DNA from: Myxococcota bacterium
Lineage (GTDB): Bacteria; Myxococcota_A; Bradymonadia; UBA7976; UBA1532
Direction of reading: 5' to 3'
Assembly: GCA_963169045.1 (NCBI GenBank)
Contig: CAUJDF010000049.1
Location: forward strand, 1 to 45,578
Length of the DNA stretch: 45,578 nucleotides
Shown here: positions 1-8,757 of the stretch, in pieces
Layout of the letters: the number at the start of each line of letters is the position of its first letter
Position numbering within the stretch: the first letter of the stretch is position 1
Translations under genes and position numbers: made by a program
Notes under the pieces: model-generated
The model's database searches: none
Seen by the model: the letters and a program-made list of their open reading frames with translations, nothing else
What the model was told of the DNA's origin: nothing

Positions 1-425
1 GCGCCGGCGGCGAAGGCGGCGCCGGCGGCGAAGGCGGCGCCGGCGGCGAAGGCGGCGCCGGCGGCGAAGGCGGCGCCGGCGGCGAAGGCGGCGCCGGCGG
101 CGAAGGCGGCGCGGGTGGCGAAGGCGGCGCCGGCGGCGAAGGCGGCGCCGGCGGCGAAGGCGGCGCCGGCGGCGCCGGCGGCGAAGGCGGTGCTGGCGGC
201 GAGGGCGGCGCCGGCGGCGAGGGCGGCGCCGGCGGCGAGGGCGGCGCCGGCGGCGGCGGCGTCCTCGTCGACGCCGGTCCCTCGTCGGGCGTCGACGCCG
301 GCGACGACCCGGGCGCCGGCAGCGACGGCGGCTGCGCCTGCGATGCGTCCTCCGGCCCCGGTGGCGCCCTGTCGCTGCTCGCCCTCCTGGTGCCGGGTCT
401 GATGCGGCGGCGGCGGCGCGCCTGA
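1..425 (+). CDS. C-terminal part of a Gly-rich repeat surface protein with a MYXO-CTERM-like sorting signal (5' end outside window)
   Basis: The reading frame enters from the left with codons starting at base 3 and stops at 423-425. The first ~86 visible residues are about fourteen near-identical hexapeptides of the form GGAGGE. A short Asp/Gly/Ser linker follows, then the C-terminus: a Cys pair (GGCACD), a hydrophobic stretch (LSLLALLVPGL), and an RRRRR run ending in Ala. Cys followed by one membrane helix and a terminal Arg cluster is the arrangement of MYXO-CTERM signals, which in myxobacteria mark proteins for processing and retention at the cell surface. The repeats are probably a flexible stalk carrying an N-terminal domain that lies outside the window. 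The catalytic or binding role cannot be seen. Confidence is high for frame and C-terminus and low for function. Confidence 0.75.
   Translation, partial: AGGEGGAGGEGGAGGEGGAGGEGGAGGEGGAGGEGGAGGEGGAGGEGGAGGEGGAGGAGGEGGAGGEGGAGGEGGAGGEGGAGGGGVLVDAGPSSGVDAGDDPGAGSDGGCACDASSGPGGALSLLALLVPGLMRRRRRA
3..260 (+). repeat. 18-bp coding tandem repeat (GGAGGE hexapeptide)
   Basis: About fourteen tandem copies of an 18-bp unit (consensus GCCGGCGGCGAAGGCGGC) keep one frame. The left copies are nearly identical. The right copies change GAA to GAG, and one short 9-bp unit interrupts the period at about 165-173. The array reaches the window edge, so the copy number is a minimum. The identity between copies suggests recent slippage expansion. 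Confidence 0.9.
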
Positions 426-448
426 GCGCCGGGCGTCCCGCCCCGGCC

Positions 449-489
449 GCCCGCCTCCGCATCACAGGGGGTTGGACGCGGAGGCGGGC
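449..489. terminator. Stem-loop between convergent genes
   Basis: A perfect 12-bp inverted repeat (GCCCGCCTCCGC at 449-460, its complement at 478-489) encloses a 17-nt loop. It sits between the stop of the Gly-rich protein (425) and the stop of the opposite-strand lipoprotein (647). There is no T-run on either side, so if it terminates transcription it is not a classical intrinsic terminator. The rest of 426-646 shows nothing gene-like. Confidence 0.4.
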
Positions 490-646
490 ACGAGTGGCCG
501 GTTGGCGTGGAAAGGGTGCCGTCCGGGGGGGCAGAGGAGGACGGTCACCCGCCGCCACGATAAGTCATCGGGGGAACCCCGATTAGCGCGCCTGCGGGCA
601 CAAGACTGTTTCCGAAACGAGCACAGTCGGCCGCCCCTGGGCCCGA

Positions 647-1135
647 TCAGCGCCGTCCGATGCCGAAATCCGGACGGGGGATGCGCGCCTTTCCCGTGCG
701 GTGCATCGGGAGCGCGATGCGGCCGAGCACCGGGGCGTCCACGGACAGCTCCACGTCGGCCTCGTAGGGGATGACGTCGCCGTAGCCGACGCCGCTCAGC
801 GTGCGGAACAGCGTCACGTAGCCCATGCGCACCGGCAGCCCGAGCGTGCGCCGGCCGCCGGCGGGGATCGCGCCGTCCAGGTCGGCCTCGCCGCGCACGA
901 ACCGGCGCCCGCCGCTCTTGACGTCGTACTTCAGGTCCACGAGCGGCAGGTCGACCGCGTAGGGGTTGTCCACCTCGACGTCGAGCTCGAGCTTCACCGA
1001 CTTCAGGCCGAGGCCCTCGAAGTCGACGTCGAGCAGGCGCGCGGTCGGGCGGGGGACGTTGTTCCAGGCGTCGGGCCAGGTCGCGTCGCAGCCGGCGAGC
1101 CCCACGCACATCAGCAACGAGAGCAGCGTGCGCAT
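647..1135 (-). CDS. LEA14/WHy-domain lipoprotein
   Basis: A 162-residue lipoprotein. The start chosen is the ATG at 1133-1135, preceded by GGAGG about 7 nt upstream; a longer reading to 1291 has no signal peptide and is rejected. Residues 1-17 form a lipoprotein signal with lipobox LAGC. The mature part has the LEA type 2 (WHy) pattern: a run of ELDVEVDNPYAVDLPLVDL, then a stretch ending in an RTLGLPVR-like beta region. LEA14-like domains are small beta sandwiches linked to desiccation or stress tolerance, and in delta-proteobacteria they are often outer-membrane lipoproteins. Divergent from the TSP3-OmpA gene with a 179-bp gap that must hold both promoters. The exact role is unknown. Confidence 0.8.
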   Translation of the reverse strand: MRTLLSLLMCVGLAGCDATWPDAWNNVPRPTARLLDVDFEGLGLKSVKLELDVEVDNPYAVDLPLVDLKYDVKSGGRRFVRGEADLDGAIPAGGRRTLGLPVRMGYVTLFRTLSGVGYGDVIPYEADVELSVDAPVLGRIALPMHRTGKARIPRPDFGIGRR

Positions 1136-1314
1136 CGCGCGCCTCCACGGCCGGAGGCCACTGCATCGGCGGTGCCGCGGGCGTGGGGCCCGGACCACGC
1201 GGGCCGTGGGGCCCGTCCCCCGCTCGCCGCCGGGGCGCCGCGCCCCGCCGCGCGCCGCGGCCGTGGCACGCGCCTTGCGCTTGGGGACCACCGTTCTCGC
1301 ACGAAGGGGGTCCC

Positions 1315-4300
1315 ATGCGCTGGGGGGCGTTGCTGGCGGTCGCGCTGAGCTGGACGGCGGCCGAGGCCCAGTCGGGCTGCGGTCTCATCTCCACCGATCT
1401 CGACCTCGACGGCGTGTGCGACGCGCGCGACGTGTGTCCGTTCACCGCCGATCCCGAGCAGGCCGACACCGACCGCGACGGGGCGGGGGACGCCTGCGAC
1501 GGCGACGATGACGGCGACGGCGTGGCCGACGGCCGAGATCTGTGCCCGCGGGTGGCCGATCCCGCGCAGGTCGACACCGATCGCGACGGCGCCGGCGACG
1601 CCTGCGACGGCGACGACGACGGCGACGGGCGCCCCGACGCCGGCGACGTGTGTCCGCTGGTCTTCGATCCCGGCCAGGAGGACGCCGACGGCGACGCCCG
1701 CGGCGACGCCTGCGACGACGACGACGACGCCGACGGCGTGCCCGACCGCGCTGACGTCTGCCCGCTCGTCCCCGACATGGCGCAGCTCGACACAGACACC
1801 GACGGCGACGGCGACGCCTGCGACGGCGACGACGACGGCGACGGCGTGGCCGACGAGGTCGATCGCTGCCCGCGCGACCGCGATCCGGCGCAGGTCGACA
1901 CGGACGGCGACGGCGCCGGCGACGCCTGCGATCCCGACGACGACGGCGACGGCGAGGCCGACGGGCGCGACAACTGCCCGCTGGTGCCGAACCCCGACCA
2001 GCGCGACGCCGACCGCAACGGCTTCGGCGACGCCTGCGACGCCGGCGACGGCGACGGCGACGGGTTCCCCGATCTCGCCGACGTCTGTCCCGACGTCGCC
2101 GATCCCGCCCAGGCCGACGCCGACGGCGACGGGCGCGGCGACGCCTGCGATCGCGACGACGACGACGACGGCGTCGAGGACGGGCCCGACAACTGCGACT
2201 ACGCGGTCAACCCGGACCAGACGGATCTCGACGGGGACGGGCTGGGCGACGCCTGCGATCCGGACGACGACGGGGACGGCGTCGCCGACGCGGGGGACGT
2301 CTGCCCGCGCGTCGAGGACCCGCGCCAGTCGGACGCCGACGGCGACGGGGCGGGCGACGCCTGCGATCCGGACGACGACGGCGACGGCGTGCCCGACGAG
2401 CGCGACGTCTGTCCGCGGAGCGCCGATCCCGACCAACGCGACGCCGACGGCGACGGGCGCGGGGACGCCTGTGACGACGACGACGACGGCGACGGGGTGC
2501 CCGACGTCGTCGACGTGTGCCCCGCGGTGCCCGACGCGGCGCAGGTCGACACGGACGGCGACGGCGCCGGCGATGCCTGCGACGGCGACGACGACGGCGA
2601 CGGGGTGCCCGACGAGCGCGACCGTTGCCCGACCGCCGCCGACCCGACCCAGGGCGACACGGACGGCGACGGGGCCGGCGACGCCTGCGACGGCGACGAC
2701 GACGGCGACGGCGTCGGCGACGCGGAAGATGGCTGTCCGCGGGTCGTCGATCCCGCCCAGCGCGACCTCGACGGCGACGGCGAGGGCGACGCCTGCGACG
2801 GCGACGACGACGGCGACGGCATCGAGGACGCAGCCGATCTGTGTCCGCGAACGCCCGATCCCGACCAGGGCGACGCGGACGGGGATGGCTTCGGCGACGC
2901 CTGCGATGCCGACCGCGACCGCGACGCCGACGGCGTCGATGATCTGGTGGACGTGTGTCCCGACATCGCCGACGTCACGCAGTCGGACCTCGACATGGAC
3001 GGCGTCGGCGACGCATGTGACGCGGACGACGACGGCGATGGCGTCGACGACGCGGTGGACGTGTGTCGCGCGGCGTTCGATCCGGCGCAGGCCGACGCGG
3101 ACGGTGACGGGACCGGCGACGCGTGCGATCTCGACGACGACGGCGACGGGGTGCCGGACCTCGTCGATCTGTGCCCGGCGGTCGCCGATCCCGAGCAGCG
3201 CGACGCCGACGGCGACCGCGTCGGCGACGCCTGCAGCGACGACGACGACGGCGACGGCGTGGCCGACGCGGACGACGTGTGCCCCGGCGCCCGCGATCCC
3301 GGGCAGGCCGACACGGACGGCGACGGCGCGGGCGATGCGTGCGACGAGGACGACGACGGCGACGGTGTGCGCGACGCGGACGACGTCTGCCCGACGGTCG
3401 GCGACGCCGCCCAGGCCGACGGGGACGGCGACGGCGCGGGCGACGCCTGCGATGCCGACGCGGACGGCGACGGCGTGCCCGACGGCGAGGACAACTGCCC
3501 GCTCAAGGCCAACGCGACCCAGGGCGACGCCGACGGGGACGGGCAGGGCGATCCGTGCGACGCGGACGACGACGACGATGGCATCGACGACGTCCGCGAC
3601 GTGTGTCCACGGCGGGCCGATCCGGCGCAGACCGACGCCGACGGAGATGGGATCGGCGACGCGTGCGACGACGACGTCGACACGGACGGCGATGGCATCG
3701 ACGACGGCGGCGACGTGTGTCCGCGGCTGGCGGATCCCGACCAGGCCGACGCCGACGGTGATCGCATCGGGGACGCCTGCGATCGCGACGACGACGAGGA
3801 CGGGGTGCCCGACGTCGCCGACCGCTGCCCGGCCCACCCCGATCCCGAGCAGGCCGACCTCGACGGCGACCGCGTCGGCGACGTCTGCGACGCCGACGAC
3901 GACCAGGACGGCGTGGACGACGCCGACGACGTGTGCCCGCGCTCGCCGGATCCCGCGCAGTCCGACCTCGACCGCGACGGCGCAGGCGACGCGTGCGACC
4001 TCGACGACGACGGCGACGGCGTGCTCGACGCGGCGGACAGGTGTCCGGCGGCGGCCGACGCGGCGCAGCGTGACGCCGACGGCGATGGGGCGGGCGACGC
4101 CTGCGACGAGGACGACGACGGCGACGGCGTGTCCGACGCGGACGACGTGTGCCCGCTGGTGGGCGACGCCACCCAGGCCGACGCGGACGGCGACGGGATC
4201 GGCGACGCCTGCGACACCGAGGATGGGTGCGTGGGCCCCGACACCGACGGCGACGGCCTCGCCGACGTCTGCGATCCGGACGACGACGGCGACGGGCTCG

Positions 4301-5985
4301 GCGACGACGTCGAGGCCGAGCTCGGCACCGATCCGCTCGACCCCGACTCCGACGGTGACGGCGTGCGCGACGGCGACGAGCGCGTCGGCGGCAGCGATCC
4401 GAACCGCCCGGATGCGCCTGCCGAGGAGACCGCGCCGCTCGACGCCGTGTCGGCGGGCGGCGGCTGCGCGGTGGGGCCCACCGGCGGCGCGCCGTGGCTG
4501 CTGGCCGTCCCGCTGCTCTTCGCCGCGCGGCGGCGGCGGTGGACGGCGGCGCTGGCCGCCCTGCTCCTCGTGGGCGCCGCGCGCGCCGAGGGCTTCGACG
4601 CGCAGCGCTTCCGTCCGACCGGTCTCGACAGCGGCGGCCTCGAGGTCGTCGGCACGCCCGCGCTCGGAAGGTGGCAGCTGCACGTCAGCGCCCTGTGGCA
4701 CCTGGCGGAGGAGCCGGTGCGCCTCGCGGCGGCGGGCGATCCCGAGGAGACGCTGGCGCCGGTGGTGGAGCGCGAGCACGGCCTGTTCGTCGCCGTGGCG
4801 GTCGGCCTCGCCGACGGGCTGGTCGGCACGCTCGAGCTGCCGGTGGTGGTGGCCCGCGAGGTGGGCCACGGCTTCCGCGGCGCCGTGGGCGGCGCGGCGC
4901 TCGGCGACGTCGGATTGCGCTTGCGTTACGCGCTGGTCGAGCGCGGCGCGGCGCCGATCGGCGTCGGCGCCGAGGGCCGGGTGACGCTTCCCTCCGGCGA
5001 CGCCGAGGCGCTCACCGGCAGCGGCGGGGTGGGCGGGTCGGCCGCCCTCGTCACCGACGCGATGCTGGGCCCGGTCGTGGCGGCGCTCAACCTCGGCTAC
5101 GGCTTCGGCCCCGAGGGCGAGTTCGTCGGCAGCGCCGAGGCGCAGGCCCTCGCGTACGGTGCCGCCGTGCGCGCCCCGGTGCTCGGCTGGCTGTCGGCGG
5201 TCGGCGAGGTGGTCGGCGGCGTGCCGCTGACCGACGCCCGCCCGGGCCACGAGGCGCGCTTCGCGCTGCTCGCCGAGCACGCGGGCTTGGGCCTTGCCGC
5301 CGGCGCGGGCATGGGGATCGGCGAGCGGGTCGGCGTCCCCGCGTGGCGCGCGTTCGGCGGCGTGACCTTCACCCCCGGCGGCGACCCGCAGGCCGCCGAG
5401 GGCGCCGATCCCGACGACGACGGCGACGCCATCGCCGACGCCGGCGCCGCCATCGCCGGCGCCGCCGACACATGCCCGTTCGGCGCAGGGAACGCCGACG
5501 AAGACGGTTGTCCCGAGCCCGACGACGATGGCGATGGCATCCCCGACCAGGGCGACCGCTGCCCGGCGGAGCCCGAGACGATCAACGGCTTCGGTGATGA
5601 GGATGGCTGCCCCGACAGCCGCCCGAGGTTCGTGTTCGACCCGCAGACGCCCGTCATCCTGCACGCCGTGATGTTCCGCAGCGGCTCCGACGAGCTGCTG
5701 CCCGAGAGCCACGCCGTGCTCGACGAGGTCGCCGCCTCGCTCTCGGCGCAGTCCGACGTGAAGGTGCGCGTCGAGGGCCACACCGACGACGTCGGCGACC
5801 CCGACCTCAACCTGCGCTTGAGCCAGCGGCGCGCCCTCACCGTCGTCAACTATCTGATCGACCGGGGCATCGACCGCGCGCGTCTCACGTACGAGGGCTA
5901 CGGCAAGACGCGCCCGCTCGCGCCGAACGTGGACGAGGACACCCGCGCGCTCAACCGCCGCGTGCAGTTCCTCGCGATGCCGTAG
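1315..5985 (+). CDS. Giant TSP3-repeat / beta-barrel / OmpA-C surface protein with internal sorting-signal-like segment
   Basis: 1,556 residues. The ATG at 1315 follows GAAGGGGG and begins a signal peptide (MRWGALLAVALSWTAAEA). Residues ~20-1040 are about 26 TSP3 repeats of ~36 aa, rich in DxDxDG loops with paired Cys, expected to bind many Ca2+ ions and form a rigid stalk. At residues ~1050-1076 there is a MYXO-CTERM-like element: Cys1051, hydrophobic stretch, RRRRR-like cluster. Directly after it comes a second signal-peptide-like segment (TAALAALLLVGAARA, cleavage before Glu1092). Residues ~1092-1370 look like an outer-membrane barrel, ~1370-1435 is a short second TSP3 stretch, and ~1443-1556 is an OmpA C-terminal peptidoglycan-binding domain (GHTDDVGDPDLN ... 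LSQRRA). It may be a natural fusion of two genes or a polyprotein. No stop or clear start separates the halves. Confidence 0.85.
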   Translation: MRWGALLAVALSWTAAEAQSGCGLISTDLDLDGVCDARDVCPFTADPEQADTDRDGAGDACDGDDDGDGVADGRDLCPRVADPAQVDTDRDGAGDACDGDDDGDGRPDAGDVCPLVFDPGQEDADGDARGDACDDDDDADGVPDRADVCPLVPDMAQLDTDTDGDGDACDGDDDGDGVADEVDRCPRDRDPAQVDTDGDGAGDACDPDDDGDGEADGRDNCPLVPNPDQRDADRNGFGDACDAGDGDGDGFPDLADVCPDVADPAQADADGDGRGDACDRDDDDDGVEDGPDNCDYAVNPDQTDLDGDGLGDACDPDDDGDGVADAGDVCPRVEDPRQSDADGDGAGDACDPDDDGDGVPDERDVCPRSADPDQRDADGDGRGDACDDDDDGDGVPDVVDVCPAVPDAAQVDTDGDGAGDACDGDDDGDGVPDERDRCPTAADPTQGDTDGDGAGDACDGDDDGDGVGDAEDGCPRVVDPAQRDLDGDGEGDACDGDDDGDGIEDAADLCPRTPDPDQGDADGDGFGDACDADRDRDADGVDDLVDVCPDIADVTQSDLDMDGVGDACDADDDGDGVDDAVDVCRAAFDPAQADADGDGTGDACDLDDDGDGVPDLVDLCPAVADPEQRDADGDRVGDACSDDDDGDGVADADDVCPGARDPGQADTDGDGAGDACDEDDDGDGVRDADDVCPTVGDAAQADGDGDGAGDACDADADGDGVPDGEDNCPLKANATQGDADGDGQGDPCDADDDDDGIDDVRDVCPRRADPAQTDADGDGIGDACDDDVDTDGDGIDDGGDVCPRLADPDQADADGDRIGDACDRDDDEDGVPDVADRCPAHPDPEQADLDGDRVGDVCDADDDQDGVDDADDVCPRSPDPAQSDLDRDGAGDACDLDDDGDGVLDAADRCPAAADAAQRDADGDGAGDACDEDDDGDGVSDADDVCPLVGDATQADADGDGIGDACDTEDGCVGPDTDGDGLADVCDPDDDGDGLGDDVEAELGTDPLDPDSDGDGVRDGDERVGGSDPNRPDAPAEETAPLDAVSAGGGCAVGPTGGAPWLLAVPLLFAARRRRWTAALAALLLVGAARAEGFDAQRFRPTGLDSGGLEVVGTPALGRWQLHVSALWHLAEEPVRLAAAGDPEETLAPVVEREHGLFVAVAVGLADGLVGTLELPVVVAREVGHGFRGAVGGAALGDVGLRLRYALVERGAAPIGVGAEGRVTLPSGDAEALTGSGGVGGSAALVTDAMLGPVVAALNLGYGFGPEGEFVGSAEAQALAYGAAVRAPVLGWLSAVGEVVGGVPLTDARPGHEARFALLAEHAGLGLAAGAGMGIGERVGVPAWRAFGGVTFTPGGDPQAAEGADPDDDGDAIADAGAAIAGAADTCPFGAGNADEDGCPEPDDDGDGIPDQGDRCPAEPETINGFGDEDGCPDSRPRFVFDPQTPVILHAVMFRSGSDELLPESHAVLDEVAASLSAQSDVKVRVEGHTDDVGDPDLNLRLSQRRALTVVNYLIDRGIDRARLTYEGYGKTRPLAPNVDEDTRALNRRVQFLAMP
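1390..4235 (+). repeat. ~108-bp coding tandem repeats (26 TSP3 units)
   Basis: Imperfect direct repeats, each encoding a CP-xx-xDPxQ-xD-DGDGxGDACD-xDDDGDGV unit. The copies are diverged in sequence but constant in length, which points to an old, selected array. The strong GC-phased repetition also produces very long meaningless open frames on the opposite strand. Confidence 0.85.
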
Positions 5986-6044
5986 TACGCTCGCTGGCGA
6001 TCACCGCGGCCCGATGCCCGCGGGGACGAACCACCGCCCACCGC

Positions 6045-7406
6045 ATGTCCGACGAACGACTCCATCCCTTGTTGGCGCGCTACGGTGGCGAGGCCGTCGC
6101 CGACGAGGGGCTGGACGCCCGACGAGCGGCGGACGCGCCGCGCGACCCTGTCGGCGGCGCGCCGGCGACGGGCGGGCCCGCGTTTCTCGCCGACTACGCC
6201 GGCGATCCCGACGACCTCTCCGCGCAGCGCTGGGCCGTCGTCCTGCCGGCGGGTCGCGAGGATCGCTACGAGGCGATCGCCGAGCTCGTGGCGCGCCGCG
6301 GGGCGGAGGCGCCGCTGCGACGGCCCTACGTGGTGCCGCGCGGCGCCGATCCGGCGGCGTGGCGGCGCGACGTCTACCTCGACGAGGCCGTCCCCGAGGA
6401 GGAGCGGCCGCGCTACCTGCTGATCCTCGGCGACCTCGACGAGCTCGGGCCCGAGTGGCAGCAGGCGCTGTCCGTCGACGCCTTCGTCGGACGCCTCGCC
6501 TTCGCGACGCCCGAGGAGCACGCGGCCTATGCGGCCAAGGTCGTCGCCGCCGAGGCGACGCCGCCGCGGCCGGCGACGGCGCTGTTCTACACGGCCCACG
6601 ACGGCACGCGGGCGACGTTCACCGGCTTCCGGGCGCTGGCGCGGCCGTGCCGCGAGGCGGCGGAGCGCGCGCTCGACGCGGCGCAGTGGCCGCTCGCCGA
6701 CGTGCTCGAGATCGGCGCGCCCGGCGATCCGGCGGCCGGCGCGCTGCGGGCGGCGGCGGCGACGCCCGCGGCGGTGCTGCTGTCGGTCAGCCACGGCCTG
6801 GGCGCGCCGAAGGGCGGCTGGGCCTCGCCGGCGGATCAGCGCGCGCTGCAGGGGGCGCTGCGGCTCGCCGCGGACCGCTGCCTCGACGTCGCGGCGGTGG
6901 GGGCCGAGCCGTTCCTCCCGCACGGCCTCTGGCTGTTCATGGCGTGCTTCAGCGCGGGCACGCCGGCGACGAGCGCGTACGAGCGGTGGCTGGGCGGGCT
7001 CCCCGATGCGGGCGACCTGGTCCGCGCCGCGCTCGAGAGCTTGCCGGCGCCGGGCGTTCCGCCGTTCGTGGCGGCGCTGCCGCGCGCAGCCCTCGCCAAC
7101 CCGCGCGGGCCGCTCGGCGTCGTCGGGCACGTGGACCTGGCGTGGAGCTATGCCTTCCAGGAGACGGACGGCCGCAGCCGCGCCTCGCGCTTCACCGGCG
7201 TGCTGCGCGCCGCCGTCCGCGGCAAGCGGCTCGGACCCGCCACCGACGTCCTGCTGCGCCACGGGCGCGCCGCCAGCGAAGCGCTCGCCGATCTCGAGGC
7301 CGCCGGCGCGCCGCCGGTGAAGCGCGCGCAGGCCTGGATGGAGCGGCAGGACGTCCGCGGATACGTGTTGCTCGGCGACCCGGCGGCGCGCCTGCCCACC
7401 CGCTGA
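6045..7406 (+). CDS. Caspase-like (clan CD, gingipain/CHAT-type) cysteine peptidase
   Basis: 453 residues, start ATG at 6045, no clear ribosome binding site. The clan CD core is visible. A strand-rich segment RYLLILGDLDELGPEWQQ, followed by VGRLAF and an AKVVAAE helix, resembles bacterial C25/CHAT-like proteins. His250 lies in LLSVSHGLGAP and Cys301 in LFMACFSAGTP. A His-Gly after one beta strand and a Cys at the end of the next is the catalytic dyad arrangement of caspases, gingipains and CHAT proteases. There is no signal peptide or membrane helix, so it is probably cytoplasmic, unlike secreted gingipains. Its stop lies 12 bp from the stop of the convergent phosphoesterase gene. Together with the nearby CHAT-nSTAND1 gene it suggests a proteolytic signalling or cell-death locus. 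The substrate is unknown. Confidence 0.7.
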   Translation: MSDERLHPLLARYGGEAVADEGLDARRAADAPRDPVGGAPATGGPAFLADYAGDPDDLSAQRWAVVLPAGREDRYEAIAELVARRGAEAPLRRPYVVPRGADPAAWRRDVYLDEAVPEEERPRYLLILGDLDELGPEWQQALSVDAFVGRLAFATPEEHAAYAAKVVAAEATPPRPATALFYTAHDGTRATFTGFRALARPCREAAERALDAAQWPLADVLEIGAPGDPAAGALRAAAATPAAVLLSVSHGLGAPKGGWASPADQRALQGALRLAADRCLDVAAVGAEPFLPHGLWLFMACFSAGTPATSAYERWLGGLPDAGDLVRAALESLPAPGVPPFVAALPRAALANPRGPLGVVGHVDLAWSYAFQETDGRSRASRFTGVLRAAVRGKRLGPATDVLLRHGRAASEALADLEAAGAPPVKRAQAWMERQDVRGYVLLGDPAARLPTR

Positions 7407-7418
7407 CGGCGGTCGCTG

Positions 7419-8747
7419 TCAGACCGTCGCGGACGCGAGCGTGTGCAGGGCGCCGTCGCGCCACTCGACGAGCGCGACCGCGGCGCCGCCTTCGGGGGCG
7501 TCTTCGAGGGTGACGGCGGTGAAGCGTGAGGCGAGCCGCACGCGCTCGCTGCGGTCCGGCCGCAGGCCGGGGTTGGCGTCGAGCTCGTCGAGCCAGGCGG
7601 CCCACTCGGCGGTGTCGGCGTCGGCGGCGGGCAGGCGCACCTGCCAGATCCACGTGCCGCTGTTGACGTAGAGCACCTCGCCGCCGTCGTGCCAGCGCGC
7701 GGCGTGCGTGTGGCCGACGACGACGACGCGCGCGCCGTACTTCTCGCCGAGGCGGCGGGCCTCCTTGCGCTCGCCGCGCTCCGGGTCGAGGTCGAAGTAG
7801 GCCTCTCCCGGGTGGCCGGCGACCAGGCGGTGCCCCGCGGCGTAGGCGCGCAGGCCGGCGCGGAGCAGCTTGACGCGGGCGGAGCGCAGTCGGTCGGCGA
7901 AGCGCACGTCGCCGTCGGCGAAGGCCGCCGGCCCCTCCAGCGCGACGAAGGCGGCGAGCTCGTCGGCGTCGAGGCCCGCCTCGGCGACGGCGTCCGTCAG
8001 CGCGACCGAGAGCGGGTCCGCCGGCGCCTCGGCGTCCTCGGCGAAGGGTCGGCCGGCGAAGGCGGTGGCGATCCAGCGCCACGCGATGTGGACGGCGGCG
8101 GTCGACAGCAGGACGCGCGTGGCCTCGGGCGCGATCGCCAGCGCGGCGAGCACGGCGCCGCGGAAGTCCGGCTTCAGCAGGTCCATGAACCGCAGGCCGT
8201 AGCGGTGTTTGAGCGGGTTGAGGATGCGCTTCACGAGGACGGAGCCGGCGGGGTAGGTGAAGTCGCCGCCCAGCAAGGCCTCGTGGTCGAAGCGGTTGCC
8301 CGGATCGGCGTGCTCGCCGTGGACGACGAGCGCCGTGCGCCCGCCGTGCTCGTAGAAGGACGGCGAGTCGCCGAGCTCGAACCTCAGCCGGCCGGCGGGG
8401 AGCGCGGCGCGGAAGACGTCCTGGACCGCGGTCAGGCCCAGCTCCACGTCGTGGTTGCCGACGCGGACGTCGAGCGCGCCGCCGGCGTCGAGGAGGCGCC
8501 CGAGGGCGGCGAAGACGGGACCGTTGGCGGCGACGATGGCGCGCGCCTGCGCGACGGCGCGTTGCTCGTCGAGCTCGAGCGGGTCCTCGTTCATGAGGAA
8601 GTCGGCGGTGTCGCCGTTGAGGACGACGCGGCACGGCCCGGCCGCCGCCAGCGCGTCGAGCAGCGCGGGGAGGGCCTCGGCGCCCGCGAAGATGTCGTAG
8701 GGGCCGCCGTTGCCCAGGTGCAGATCGCTCAGGATGACCGTCTTCAT
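7419..8747 (-). CDS. Calcineurin-like metallophosphoesterase
   Basis: 442 residues, ATG at 8745-8747. All five metal-binding blocks of the calcineurin-like superfamily are present: DLHLG (Asp8, His10), GDTAD (45-49), GNHD (97-100), VVHGEH (His143) and GHTH (345-348). A dinuclear metal site hydrolysing phosphomono- or diesters is therefore expected. A ~150-residue insertion between the His143 and GHTH blocks (about 160-340) contains a possible hydrophobic helix (LSTAAVHIAWRWIATAF) and is larger than in minimal family members such as YfcE or UDP-diacylglucosamine pyrophosphatase. The start is 10 bp downstream of the CHAT-nSTAND1 stop, so the two are very likely cotranscribed and functionally linked. 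The substrate (nucleotide, lipid or phosphoprotein) cannot be read from the sequence. Confidence 0.85.
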   Translation of the reverse strand: MKTVILSDLHLGNGGPYDIFAGAEALPALLDALAAAGPCRVVLNGDTADFLMNEDPLELDEQRAVAQARAIVAANGPVFAALGRLLDAGGALDVRVGNHDVELGLTAVQDVFRAALPAGRLRFELGDSPSFYEHGGRTALVVHGEHADPGNRFDHEALLGGDFTYPAGSVLVKRILNPLKHRYGLRFMDLLKPDFRGAVLAALAIAPEATRVLLSTAAVHIAWRWIATAFAGRPFAEDAEAPADPLSVALTDAVAEAGLDADELAAFVALEGPAAFADGDVRFADRLRSARVKLLRAGLRAYAAGHRLVAGHPGEAYFDLDPERGERKEARRLGEKYGARVVVVGHTHAARWHDGGEVLYVNSGTWIWQVRLPAADADTAEWAAWLDELDANPGLRPDRSERVRLASRFTAVTLEDAPEGGAAVALVEWRDGALHTLASATV

Positions 8748-8757
8748 CGCTCGCTCC

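Noticed and set aside
1111-5781. Antisense open frame of 1,556 codons opposite the TSP3-OmpA gene
   Set aside because: Its translation is repetitive VAVVVAVAGVA-type sequence mirroring the TSP3 repeats. GC-rich repeats rarely form stops, and no signal, ribosome site or domain is seen.
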